Source: Yoonia sp.
Lineage (GTDB): Bacteria; Pseudomonadota; Alphaproteobacteria; Rhodobacterales; Rhodobacteraceae
Direction: 5' to 3'
NCBI GenBank assembly: GCA_029252195.1
Contig: JAQXBV010000028.1
Location: 16,056 to 80,055 of the forward strand
Length of the DNA stretch: 64,000 nt
This document shows positions 36,949 through 45,920 of the stretch, in pieces. The notes under the pieces were generated by a model. It ran no database searches. It was given only the letters and a program-made list of their open reading frames with translations, and was not told the DNA's origin. Position 1 is the first letter of the stretch; the number at the start of each line of letters is the position of its first letter. Made by a program: the position numbers and the translations under genes.

Positions 36949-37952
36949 GCCGCCACCTCTATTACATATGACAATGCCTGTAGCACCGTCGCTTCATTGG
37001 CACCATCACGATGCGCGTTCTCCGACAAATAGCGCCGCCACATCCGCGCGCCGATCTTACCTTGAAACAGGCCCAACATGTGGCGCGTGATCTGGTGCAA
37101 ACGGCCGCCATTGGCGACGTGATTTGCGATATAGGGGATCATCAGATGCACAATCTCATGGGCCGAGCGTGTCTCGCCATCCCCAAAGACCAAGCGATCC
37201 GCGTCCAGCAGCACCTCCGCAGGGCTATGATAGGCAGCCCGCCCGATCATCACGCCGTCAAGACCGCCCTCCAAAAAGCGCAGGGTTTCGTCCAAGGTGG
37301 TCACGCCCCCGTTCACCGAAAGATGTAGATGCGGGAGCATGCCCTTCATCTCATGCACCAACAGGTAATCAAGCGGCGGCACGTCGCGGTTTTCTTTCGG
37401 TGAAAGCCCCTTTAACCAAGCTTTGCGTGCATGGATCGTAAAGCGGTCACAGCCAGCCGCACTCACCCTCGCGATGAAATCGGGCAAAATCTCGGATGGC
37501 TCCTGGTCATCCACACCGATGCGGCACTTGACGGTCACAGGCACATCGACCACAGCCCGCATCGCGGCCACGCAGTCGGCCACCAGCGGGGCGTTCTCCA
37601 TCAGAACAGCACCAAACGCGCCAGACTGCACACGGTCTGAGGGGCAACCACAATTGAGATTGATCTCGTCATAGCCATAGTCGGCGCCAATCTTCGCAGC
37701 CTCAGCCAATTGCGCCGGATCAGAGCCGCCCAATTGCAAAGCCACGGGATGCTCTGCTGCATCAAACCCCAAGAGCCGGTCGCGATCGCCATGGATCACC
37801 GCAGGTGCCGTGACCATCTCTGTATAGAGCATGGCATGACGCGACATTTGCCTGTGGAAAAAGCGGCAATGGCGGTCCGTCCAATCCATCATTGGCGCCA
37901 CGCTCAGGCGGGCCGCGCGGGTCACAGTCTCACGGGTTGGATGGTCGGTCAT
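36945..37952 (-). CDS. dusA: tRNA-dihydrouridine(20/20a) synthase
   Basis: 335-residue FMN enzyme. The start SVAPMMDWTDRHCRFFHR is the DusA hallmark, followed by LQLGGSDPAQLAEAA, NLNCGCPSDRVQSGAFGA with the catalytic cysteine, and SVNGGVTTLDE. Start ATG 37952 (MTDHPTRE) is chosen over an upstream in-frame ATG at 37979. Confidence 0.95.
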   Translation of the reverse strand: MTDHPTRETVTRAARLSVAPMMDWTDRHCRFFHRQMSRHAMLYTEMVTAPAVIHGDRDRLLGFDAAEHPVALQLGGSDPAQLAEAAKIGADYGYDEINLNCGCPSDRVQSGAFGAVLMENAPLVADCVAAMRAVVDVPVTVKCRIGVDDQEPSEILPDFIARVSAAGCDRFTIHARKAWLKGLSPKENRDVPPLDYLLVHEMKGMLPHLHLSVNGGVTTLDETLRFLEGGLDGVMIGRAAYHSPAEVLLDADRLVFGDGETRSAHEIVHLMIPYIANHVANGGRLHQITRHMLGLFQGKIGARMWRRYLSENAHRDGANEATVLQALSYVIEVAA

Positions 37953-38571
37953 TGGCTGCGCCTTTTGGGCAAATGTCAAAAGTCTACTTCAAGCACCCTC
38001 TTAGGGCAGATCAGTCTCGCCGTAAACTCGACGCGCGCGCAAAGATTAAGTGACCGAACCTGCAACCGATGTTAGGAAGCAAGTCGACACCTCTGAGAGT
38101 TTTCGCTCTCACATAGTGGGCCTGTCGCGCTTTCGTGCTGCCCCAAGTAACCGCTCACGTGCCTCGATGCCGTCCTGTCCCTTGACGTGCGCAGGCTCCG
38201 CGAACTCTACTTTTACAGAGATTGTTGCATCAGAATTGAACTCAGGAGCCATTCCTCTCGCTATTTTCAATCCTAAGGGGGTTTTGCCGAGTTTGCTTGC
38301 GCCTATGCCAATACTTCCAGCGCTAAAGGTGCCGCCTCCTGCCATGCCTTTTAGGTTCAAAATTACCCAGCAAGATGTCTACAAATCTAGAGGCTATTCA
38401 ACTTACTGGCAGTAAATGAATGGCAAAGGCAACGGCACCAGTCTTTCATCCGAAAATCAACCGTAAGCTGCGTCTTGGCCTGCGTCTGCCTCGACCACCC
38501 CCACAACCCGTGTTAGCAACCAACTCAACTTTTCTAACATCTTCAGCATTCGCATAGACGGAGACATGACC
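37953..38571. other. 619-bp intergenic stretch without a supported gene
   Basis: No recognisable gene. A minus-strand frame of 83 codons (38109-38360, TTG start) and a plus-strand frame (38050-38415) are open but match nothing I know and lack good ribosome-binding sites. The stretch is visibly less GC-rich than its neighbours around 38200-38420. The last 100 bases probably carry the promoter of the downstream SDR. Confidence 0.6.
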
Positions 38572-39345
38572 ATGAAGCGACTGGACGGAAAATCTGCACT
38601 GATCACTGGCGCCGCACGCGGCATCGGGCGCGGCTTTGCCGAGGCCTATATTGCCGAAGGGGCCACCGTCGCGATTGCCGACATCAACTTTGACGCAGCC
38701 GAGGCCACTGCGCGCGAGATTGGCGCGGGCGCCTATGCCGTCCAGATCGACGTGAGCCGCCAAGAAAGCATCGACGCGGCCATTGACGCCGTTGTGGCCC
38801 ATGCAGGCAAGCTCGACATTCTGATCAATAACGCGGCCCTCTTTGATGCGGCGCGCACCGTCGACATTACGCGCGCCTCATACGACAAACTCTATGCGGT
38901 CAACGTAGCAGGCACGCTTTTCACCATGCAAGCCGCCGCCCGCCAGATGGTCAAACAGGGCCACGGCGGCAAGATCATCAATATGGCCTCCCAAGCAGGA
39001 CGGCGCGGCGAAGCGCTCGTCGCGGTCTATTGCTCGACAAAGGCGGCGGTGATCTCGCTCACACAGTCCGCAGGGCTTGATCTGATCAAAGACGGGATCA
39101 ACGTGAACGCCATCGCACCGGGTGTGGTGGACGGCGATCACTGGGTGCATGTGGATTCGATGTTTGCGAAACTTGAAGGCAAGCCGCTTGGCCAGAAAAA
39201 GGCCGAAGTCGAGGCCGGCGTGCCTGCTGGCCGCTTTGCAGTGCCCGCCGACTTGACTGGCATGGCGGTTTTCCTCGCCTCCAAAGAGGCCGATTACATT
39301 GTCTCGCAAACCTACAACGTCGATGGTGGACAGTGGATGAGCTAG
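38572..39345 (+). CDS. smoS: sorbitol (L-iditol) 2-dehydrogenase-like SDR
   Basis: 257-residue classical SDR very similar to Rhodobacter sphaeroides sorbitol dehydrogenase SmoS. NAD-binding TGAARGIGRGFAEAY, NNAALFDAA, the catalytic S-Y-K set (MASQAGRRGEALVAVYCSTK), and the closing QTYNVDGGQWMS are visible. The second ATG (38572) is better spaced from GGAG (38560-38563) than the first (38566). The polyol ABC transporter usually linked to smoS is not in this window, so the gene is isolated here. Confidence 0.85.
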   Translation: MKRLDGKSALITGAARGIGRGFAEAYIAEGATVAIADINFDAAEATAREIGAGAYAVQIDVSRQESIDAAIDAVVAHAGKLDILINNAALFDAARTVDITRASYDKLYAVNVAGTLFTMQAAARQMVKQGHGGKIINMASQAGRRGEALVAVYCSTKAAVISLTQSAGLDLIKDGINVNAIAPGVVDGDHWVHVDSMFAKLEGKPLGQKKAEVEAGVPAGRFAVPADLTGMAVFLASKEADYIVSQTYNVDGGQWMS

Positions 39346-39378
39346 GCCCGCCTGCCCTGCGCCTGATAGGACGCGGGG

Positions 39379-40098
39379 CTAGGTCGCCTTTTGCTTTTTG
39401 CGAAAATCGCTTGCGAGATCTTTGAAGAGCGCACCGAAGGTCGGGAACCAAAACGGATCCGCATCATAGGTGAGACCCAGCTTTTGCACATCATAGGGCA
39501 TCATGCAGCGGCGCGACGCCTTGGTGGCAAGCTCGCCTTGCAGGTAGTGATCGACAGCGTCAAAAGCTACCGGATCAAGCGACAAGCGGGCCGCAATCCG
39601 CCGTGCCATTTCAATCGTGACAATGGGCGCAGGTTTCTTGCAGCCCGTCAGGATAGGCTGCGTCTGGTACTCGGCGCGCAGGAAATCCGAAATCGGGACC
39701 GCGCCTGCCTCTTGCGCCTCAAGTGCGGCAAAACTGGCCTCAAAGCGACCGAGACAGTTAAAATCAACGCCCCCCTGCATGGCCATGACGATGAGTTTCA
39801 TATCAGGCAGCGTATCAATCAAATCAGAAAGCGGGTCCGCGCCCAGAAACGTGCGGTTGCCGCCCGCGCCCGGCATCTCGATCGTCGCAAGCCCGTCGAT
39901 ATTAAAGCGCGGGCAAAACAGATCGGCCTGCGCCTGCTCTTGCGCCCATGTGCGCACGATCAGGTCGCAATCACCTGCATCATCCCCCGTCTCCGACAGA
40001 TAAACGGCGCTGTCAGGGCCATACAGCTTGCTGAAAACCTCTGAGATCTTCTTCAACCACGCATCGCCGACAAATGCGATTTTTGGAGAATTACGCAT
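39379..40098 (-). CDS. WcbI-like polysaccharide-biosynthesis protein (paralogue 1)
   Basis: 239-residue protein. It is clearly related to its upstream neighbour: TFLGADPLSDLIDTLPDM against TFFGEADLVEAAKATSFEDM, and MPYDVQKLGLTYDADPFW against TPYDVETLGLKYPFDLDW. The layout (N-terminal nucleotide-like strand, conserved proline near the middle, helical tail) resembles WcbI, a putative acetyltransferase of capsule synthesis. The HP motif at the end of the core is replaced by KKPAP. It overlaps the neighbour's stop by eight bases. Confidence 0.55.
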   Translation of the reverse strand: MRNSPKIAFVGDAWLKKISEVFSKLYGPDSAVYLSETGDDAGDCDLIVRTWAQEQAQADLFCPRFNIDGLATIEMPGAGGNRTFLGADPLSDLIDTLPDMKLIVMAMQGGVDFNCLGRFEASFAALEAQEAGAVPISDFLRAEYQTQPILTGCKKPAPIVTIEMARRIAARLSLDPVAFDAVDHYLQGELATKASRRCMMPYDVQKLGLTYDADPFWFPTFGALFKDLASDFRKKQKAT

Positions 40099-40801
40099 CT
40101 TGGACGGCCCTCTTCATCTGTTTTTCGAGCAACATCATCAGATTTTTCGCGTTCACTACCCAATCAAGATCGAACGGATATTTGAGGCCCAGCGTCTCGA
40201 CGTCGTAGGGGGTAAAAGCGCGATTGCCCAAAGGAAGCGCCAGACGCCCGATCTGATAGGCATCCAGATCATGATCGTAATAGGCCCCAAGGTCGAGCTT
40301 TGCGACCAGCCGCACAAAGAGCTCCGCAATCACGGGCGGTGCGGGGTGGGCAACGGCAAAGGCCACAGGAAAGTTCTGGTAATTCTCGGCGATGAAATCC
40401 GAAATCTTGATTGTGTCCTGCTCGGAGGCGGCCAGCACCCGAAGACTTTCGTCCAGACGGGCCTGTGTATCGGTCTGCAACTCACCACGGAAAAACCGCT
40501 TGGTCATATCCTCAAAAGAAGTGGCCTTTGCGGCCTCAACCAAATCGGCCTCGCCGAAAAACGTATTTTGCCCATTGATCGAAAACATCTCGAATGAGGT
40601 CAACCCGTTCAGCCAGATCATCGGGATCATCACGAACTTGTCGCCGTAATCCGCTTTCATATTTTCGACGGAATGGCGCAGCAAATCTTCGGCGGCATTG
40701 ATCCCCACAATGAAATCAGCCTCATGTGCCCGCTCTCGAAAACTCGCCTCGTCGTAGTTGCCCCAATAGGCGCAGCAGTAACCATTATTCCGTAAAGGCA
40801 C
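40091..40801 (-). CDS. WcbI-like polysaccharide-biosynthesis protein (paralogue 2)
   Basis: 236 residues from a GTG at 40801. The open frame continues to 40990 but would overlap the divergent GNAT gene that starts at 40811. NNGYCCAYWGNYDEAS at the N-terminus, MIPMIWLNGLTSFEMFS in the middle and the AVAHPAPPVIAELFVRLVAKL segment resemble the WcbI family, where a histidine-proline pair precedes a helix. No transmembrane segment. Family assignment is tentative; start codon uncertain. Confidence 0.5.
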   Translation of the reverse strand: MPLRNNGYCCAYWGNYDEASFRERAHEADFIVGINAAEDLLRHSVENMKADYGDKFVMIPMIWLNGLTSFEMFSINGQNTFFGEADLVEAAKATSFEDMTKRFFRGELQTDTQARLDESLRVLAASEQDTIKISDFIAENYQNFPVAFAVAHPAPPVIAELFVRLVAKLDLGAYYDHDLDAYQIGRLALPLGNRAFTPYDVETLGLKYPFDLDWVVNAKNLMMLLEKQMKRAVQDA

Positions 40802-40810
40802 AGGTTTCCC

Positions 40811-41293
40811 ATGACGCAGATAACTTATGATTTTCGCCCTGTGTGCGCGGATGACGCCGCCGTATTGTCCCAAATGCGCGCTGACTTCTTCCAGACCCAA
40901 GTTGACGCGGGTCTGCTCGATATTCCGCTCGACAATGACGGTGCCATTGCCCGCACAACGGCCGCGATCATGCGCGGCGGGCGGTCCCATTGTCTGCTGG
41001 CAGTCGGGCCTGACGGGATTGCGGCCTATATCTATTTTGTGATCCGCACTGTGCCCGGCATGACCAAAACCGCAATTGGCTCTGTTGAAGAGGTCTATGT
41101 CGCCCCGTCAGGCCAGCGCCAACGCCTAGCCTATCACCTCGTCAAGCGCGCCGTGGCACAGATGCGCGCGTTAAAGGCCGAGCGCATCCAAGCCCGCGTG
41201 ATCGCCACCAACGGCCCAGCTGTGCAGTTCTGGGACAAGCAAGGCTTTGCCGAGAATGTCCGTATCCTCGAATTTCCAGTGGATGAGGCTTAA
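40811..41293 (+). CDS. GNAT family N-acetyltransferase
   Basis: 160-residue acetyltransferase. The acetyl-CoA pyrophosphate loop is in VEEVYVAPSGQRQRLAYHLVKRAV; the C-terminal strand NGPAVQFWDKQGFAE is typical of GNATs. It is divergent from the WcbI-like genes and four bases ahead of the adenylation enzyme, so it may act on the carrier-bound product of that locus. Confidence 0.85.
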   Translation: MTQITYDFRPVCADDAAVLSQMRADFFQTQVDAGLLDIPLDNDGAIARTTAAIMRGGRSHCLLAVGPDGIAAYIYFVIRTVPGMTKTAIGSVEEVYVAPSGQRQRLAYHLVKRAVAQMRALKAERIQARVIATNGPAVQFWDKQGFAENVRILEFPVDEA

Positions 41294-41296
41294 ACC

Positions 41297-42795
41297 ATGA
41301 CTTTGCGCGACAGACTGTTCGCCTCCTTCGAGGCTTACGCTGCCCTGCCCGCGGTTTGGGTCAACGACGAGACCTATACTTACGCCGACCTTCACGCCAA
41401 GGCCGCGCATTTTGCACTGGCCCTCGATGCGAAAATCAGCGCGACCGATGTGGTTGGCATCTACGCCCAGCATGATCTTGACAGTATCGTTGGCATCATC
41501 GGCACGATCCTGTCAGGGCGCAGATATCTGCCGCTCAACCCCAACTTCCCCATCGCACGGCACACTGCCATTTGCGCACAAGAGCCACCCGCCGCGATCA
41601 TCTGCTCGCCCCGCCACGAGAAACGGGCGCGTATCTTGATGGAGGAGCTTTCCAGCGACCAAATCCTGCTCAATGGCGATGGCGATGTGCTGGCCAACGG
41701 CGGACAATCGGGCACCTTTGCGCGACCGCAATCGCGCGACCCGAGCACCGTCTATTCGATGTTCACCTCTGGCACGACGGGCACGCCAAAAGGCGTGCGC
41801 ATCCTTGAGAGCAACCTGCTGGCCTATCTCGACGGCATCGCCCCCATCGCCAATATCGGGCCACATGATCGGGCCACGCATTTCTTCGAGCTGTCCTTTG
41901 ACCTTTCTGTGCACGATATCTTTGTGACCCTCACGTCGGGCGCGCAACTCACCATGTTGCCCGGAAAGATGAAGCTCGCGATTGCCGATTTCGTGGCAGA
42001 GCGCGACATCACCCATTGGTTCTCTGTGCCGTCACTGGCCAGCTTTTGCCAACGGATCGGGCAATTGACGCCAGATACTTTCGCGCCGCTCAGAACCGCG
42101 CTCTTTTGCGGCGAGGCGCTACCTGTGGCTTTGGCCGAGGCCTTCTCACGATCTGCCTCAGCGGCAAAAATCTGGAACCTTTACGGCCCCACCGAGGCAA
42201 CAATCGCCGTTACAGTCAAAGAGTTCACAGGCGTTGCTGATATGGACGGCGAGGTCGTGGTGCCTTTAGGTGGCCCCATCGGCACACAGGTCTGCACCAT
42301 TGAAGGTGACGGCAACGAGGGGCAATTGCAGCTTGGCGGCAGTCAAGTCACGCGGGCTACATCGACAACCCGACCCAGACCAACAAGGCCTTCTTTACTG
42401 CGCCCGACGGCAACCGGACGTATCGCACGGGCGATCTGGTCGTGCGCAGCGCGGCGCATGGCTATCTCTTCCGCGGACGGATCGACGATCAGGTCAAGAT
42501 CAACGGATTTCGGATCGAATTGATGGAGGTCGACAAGGTCTTGCGCGAAGTCAGCGGATGCCCGGAGGTCGCAGCCATCGCTTGGCCGCCCGCACATCAG
42601 GGGCAAGCCGATCACATCATCGCCTTCTTGGTCGCGCCCCTAACGCCTGTGAAAGAGCTACTCGCGCTCTGTCGCCTGCACCTGCCTGGCTATATGATCC
42701 CGCGCGAATTTATCGTGCTCGACCAGATGCCAGTCTCGGCCAGCGGCAAGATTGACCGCAAGGCCCTTGCCGCCATGCATAGCCCCAAGGCCTAG
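41297..42795 (+). pseudogene. amino-acid adenylation (AMP-binding) enzyme, frameshifted
   Basis: ANL-superfamily enzyme that would activate an amino or other acid as an adenylate for an acyl carrier protein. Core motifs are present: MFTSGTTGTPKGVRI (A3), FFELSFDLSVHDIF (A4), NLYGPTEATIAVTV (A5). After GGSQVT the frame shifts near 42350-42354: expected GYIDNPTQTNKAFF, YRTGDLVVRSAAHGYLFRGRID (A7/A8, in parts) and the catalytic lysine segment SASGKIDRKAL are all intact one frame over, ending at 42795. A single lost base in ACGC(C)GGGC explains it. All motifs are otherwise preserved, so the shift is recent or a sequencing error. Confidence 0.85.
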
Positions 42796-43037
42796 CTGGC
42801 CATCCGGCCCATATAGGCGACCATTTTCTCAACAGTGTCGAAATTCTCAAGGGTTACATCATCCCCGGGGATGCCGCGGCCTGCCTGCTCTTCCAGATAG
42901 GAAATGATCGTCGTCAGCGCGAAACTGTCGATATAGCCCTCGGAGTAAAGCGGCGTGTCCGCGTCGAATTCGTCGTCCGACATGCCCGTGGTCTCAACGA
43001 TAAAGGCGGTCAGGTTGTCTTGGAGTTCAGAAGCCAT
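42792..43037 (-). CDS. acyl carrier protein
   Basis: 81-residue carrier protein with the phosphopantetheine-serine motif EGYIDSFAL (DSF instead of the common DSL) and the acidic helices typical of ACPs. It is convergent with the adenylation enzyme, overlapping its stop by four bases, and is the likely acceptor of the activated acid. Confidence 0.85.
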   Translation of the reverse strand: MASELQDNLTAFIVETTGMSDDEFDADTPLYSEGYIDSFALTTIISYLEEQAGRGIPGDDVTLENFDTVEKMVAYMGRMAS

Positions 43038-43237
43038 CAGTCAATCTCAATTAACGCGGTCCCCCTGCGGGCCGCAATTCGCAATAACTCAACAGGCCAG
43101 GGCACAAAAGTCTAGGGACTAATCGCAAACCCTTGGCCAAAGTCTTAGGACTGCAACAAAAAACGCAGAGAATGCATTGCGGTGCGGGCAGATCGGTATA
43201 ACGTGAGAAACAGATATAACCTAAGGAGACGACGCTT

Positions 43238-43744
43238 ATGACGGACGCCCACCCTACCCCAGCCTTCGACCCGTCCAAAGACCCAGACAGCTTTCGGGCC
43301 GCGTTAGGGAGTTTCGTCACTGGGGTCACGGTCGTGACAACCGATAGCCCCGACGGGCCTGTCGCCATTGTCGCCAATAGCTTTTCATCTGTCTCGCTTG
43401 ATCCGCCGCTTGTGCTTTGGTCGCCAGCCAAAGGATCACACCGCTTCGAGCATTTCCACGGATCGCGGCGCTTTGCGGTGCATATTCTGGCCGCCGACCA
43501 GCTTGATATCTGCAAAATGATCCTCGAGTCCAAAACCGCGATCAAAAAGGTGCCAACCCATCTGTCGCATTGCGGCATGCCGATCATCGAAGGGGCGCTT
43601 GCGTCCTTTGAATGCAACCTTGAAGCAACCCATGACGCGGGCGATCACGCGATCATTGTCGGGCTGGTGACCAAAGCGCACCACAACGGCGGCGCGCCTT
43701 TGGTGTTCCATGGCGGCAAATACGGCGCGTTTAACGAGGCCTAA
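43238..43744 (+). CDS. flavin reductase family protein
   Basis: 168-residue FMN-binding split-barrel protein of the HpaC/RutF type (FRAALGSFVTGVTVVTT, ANSFSSVSLDPPLVLWS, VFHGGKYGAF). Such proteins reduce flavin with NAD(P)H for two-component monooxygenases. No partner oxygenase is adjacent; the nearest oxygenase gene is the distant P450. A TAAGGAG site precedes the ATG. It overlaps the stop of the nitroreductase-like gene by four bases. Confidence 0.9.
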   Translation: MTDAHPTPAFDPSKDPDSFRAALGSFVTGVTVVTTDSPDGPVAIVANSFSSVSLDPPLVLWSPAKGSHRFEHFHGSRRFAVHILAADQLDICKMILESKTAIKKVPTHLSHCGMPIIEGALASFECNLEATHDAGDHAIIVGLVTKAHHNGGAPLVFHGGKYGAFNEA

Positions 43745-44721
43745 GAGCCGATTAGCTCTGACAGCGGACGCCGTGCACGCGGCGTCTGCCCCCCTATTGG
43801 CACCCCAAGCCGCAAAACCTGCACAAGTTTGCGCTCTGGCCCGATTGCGAAATGTTTGGTGATTTGCCGAGCCGCCTGCACATCGTCACTCAAAGCAGCC
43901 ATCGGCCAAGCAGCCATCCCCAATTGTGCCGCCTCCAGACAAAGCCGCAGATAGGCCCGCCCAGATGCAATCGGCGTTTCCGCTGCAGGCCGATTGAAAC
44001 AAGCCAGCACCGGGGCCGTCAGGGTCACATCAGCCTCCGCCGTCAGCGCAGCGGTGCGTCCCAGCATGTCCAATATCCGCCATATCGGGCCAAACCCAAG
44101 CCGGACCTTGCGCGCGACCTTCGGGTCCATGCGCATGGCGGCCAACGACAAGCCATCATAGCCGGAGCGCGGATGATCCGCGTCGAGCCGCATCCAGCCC
44201 AACAGCTCGGCGCGGAACGCAGGATCACGCAGAATTCTCAAGCTTGCGGCGTCATTCAGCTGGGCCAGCCAGCGGCGGGCGGGCTCATCGACCACAAGCA
44301 CCATATTTTTCCGCGCCCAGCCCAATAGCCGCACCGGCTCTGCCCCGAAGGGCCCGCGCCAAGTGAAGCGATGCGCAAGCTGACGGCCAAGCGGATCGGC
44401 AACAGCGCCCCGCGACAGCGCAATACGCGCGCCCATGCGGTGCCCCGCCCAATGATGACTTTCCGCGTCGGCCCAGAGGTCCGAGACCTGCGCGGCAAAG
44501 CCCAGCGCGCTCAGGGCGATCACCGTCGCCTCGACCGCCGCACCGCTGGACAGGCCCACGCTTTCGCCCGACGGGTCGGCGGCAGGCAAGATCACATCAT
44601 TGCGGACCGCGACCTCGATCACGTCGCCACGCAACCGCCATCGGCTTGGCTGGGCATTGTGGATCGACGGGGCGAGATTGGCGCGCGAGACAACGGTCTC
44701 GAACTGTGACTGTGCTATCAT
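43741..44721 (-). CDS. Acg-like nitroreductase-fold protein
   Basis: 326-residue protein resembling Mycobacterium Acg-type flavin-binding nitroreductase relatives: NLAPSIHNAQPSRWRLRG near the N-terminus (FMN phosphate/ribityl site), VGLSSGAAVEATVIAL, and a second half-repeat ending in AYLRLCLEAAQLGMAAWPM. The ATG at 44721 overlaps the membrane-protein stop (ATGA). It is last in the three-gene unit. Catalytic activity is not assured; Acg proteins have a lid that replaces the dimer partner. Confidence 0.7.
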   Translation of the reverse strand: MIAQSQFETVVSRANLAPSIHNAQPSRWRLRGDVIEVAVRNDVILPAADPSGESVGLSSGAAVEATVIALSALGFAAQVSDLWADAESHHWAGHRMGARIALSRGAVADPLGRQLAHRFTWRGPFGAEPVRLLGWARKNMVLVVDEPARRWLAQLNDAASLRILRDPAFRAELLGWMRLDADHPRSGYDGLSLAAMRMDPKVARKVRLGFGPIWRILDMLGRTAALTAEADVTLTAPVLACFNRPAAETPIASGRAYLRLCLEAAQLGMAAWPMAALSDDVQAARQITKHFAIGPERKLVQVLRLGVPIGGQTPRARRPLSELIGS

Positions 44722-45920
44722 TTGCCCTGCTCCGCTTGCGCCATCAGGGCGGCCATACGCTGCACGGCGCGCAGTTCGACTTGCGCGCGCGCCGAGGTGT
44801 GCAACGCAGGCATCGCCAAGGCCACCAAACACCGCGGCACCAACCCCGTATCCAGAATATGGGTCGCGCCATAACGGGTGACAAGGTGGTCCATATGATC
44901 CTCTGCCGCAGGCCCCAAGGCAGGACGTGCCGACTGTTGCAAGACTGGTGCGGCCGCAAAGATGCGGTCCAAGACGCGAGGGTCAAGCCCTGCCAAAGCG
45001 GCCTGATCGACGATCACGGCCCCGCTGACCAAAGGGTGCGATTGCAGGCCGCGCAGAAACGCGAGCGGATCGGTCCCCGTCGCTTGTGCCATATGCGCCA
45101 TCAGGCTCTCGGTCTGGCCGCGAGCGCGGCCATCGCGGGCGACGGCGGCACAAGCCAAGACAAGCACCATCGCCATGATCACCGCAATGACCAAGACCGC
45201 ACCGCTCACCTGCAACCCCGCCAGCATACTCAAAAACGCCCCCGTCGCGAAACTCGCGCCAAGCATGACCGCCAGCGCCGCATAGCTGCGCCTGTGGCCC
45301 TCGTGCGTGCGCGATAATCCCAACGCGATCCAGCACAGAACCAATACGCCAATCGCCGAAATCTGGACTGGCAACTGCAGGACAACCAGCAGAAAATCTG
45401 TCGCGGCCAGTGGCATGAGCAACAAAATCGTCAAGCCCAATCTGACAGCCATACGGTTCTCGGCCATACTCAGGCTGGCGGCATCGCGTGTGTAAATCAA
45501 CCAACCTGACAAGCAAAACCCAAAGACCTGAAACGCGAGCAAGCCAATCAAACGGGGCGGATCAATGCTTGCGCCAACCCAAAACGCAGACAGCCCGAAC
45601 ACCGCCGCACCACCCCCGATCAGCACCTTGGCAAAAGGCGGAGCATGGCGGCGCAGCAACCCTTCCGTGATCAGCAGCGCCGCCAATGGCACCAAAGCCG
45701 CCGCAAGCAGCACCAAGAACCGAAAGCCTTGACCGCCTGTGACGACGATCAAAGCGCGGCCCGCAAAAAGCATCATGCCCACACGCAGCCCGAAAACCAG
45801 ACGCCGCACCAGCGGGTCATCGGGGACACCTGCCTTGAGCGACACCTGCAAAATCACGAGCCCTGCAAGTGCCGCGAGCGACAGATAAAGGTCCGTCAGA
45901 ATATTGGCTGCGGCGATCAT
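44718..45920 (-). CDS. polytopic membrane protein with C-terminal cytosolic domain
   Basis: 400-residue protein with eight or nine membrane helices in residues 1-270 (the first is ILTDLYLSLAALAGLVILQ). The C-terminal soluble domain of about 120 residues (LVSGAVIVDQAALAGLD, YGATHILDTGLVPRCLVALAM, AQVELRAVQRMAALM) resembles a GAF-like sensor fold but carries no kinase or cyclase. It overlaps both neighbours by ATGA. I recognise no family; a sensor or transporter role is possible. Confidence 0.65.
   Translation of the reverse strand: MIAAANILTDLYLSLAALAGLVILQVSLKAGVPDDPLVRRLVFGLRVGMMLFAGRALIVVTGGQGFRFLVLLAAALVPLAALLITEGLLRRHAPPFAKVLIGGGAAVFGLSAFWVGASIDPPRLIGLLAFQVFGFCLSGWLIYTRDAASLSMAENRMAVRLGLTILLLMPLAATDFLLVVLQLPVQISAIGVLVLCWIALGLSRTHEGHRRSYAALAVMLGASFATGAFLSMLAGLQVSGAVLVIAVIMAMVLVLACAAVARDGRARGQTESLMAHMAQATGTDPLAFLRGLQSHPLVSGAVIVDQAALAGLDPRVLDRIFAAAPVLQQSARPALGPAAEDHMDHLVTRYGATHILDTGLVPRCLVALAMPALHTSARAQVELRAVQRMAALMAQAEQGK

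Noticed and set aside
35932..37032. 366-codon plus-strand frame opposite tauE/dusA
   Set aside because: It is a shadow of the minus-strand permease and dusA. Its composition (His/Arg/Gln rich) is that of a reverse reading.
38109..38360. Small minus-strand ORF in the dusA-smoS gap
   Set aside because: It has a TTG start without a convincing ribosome-binding site and no known family. I could not support it as a gene.
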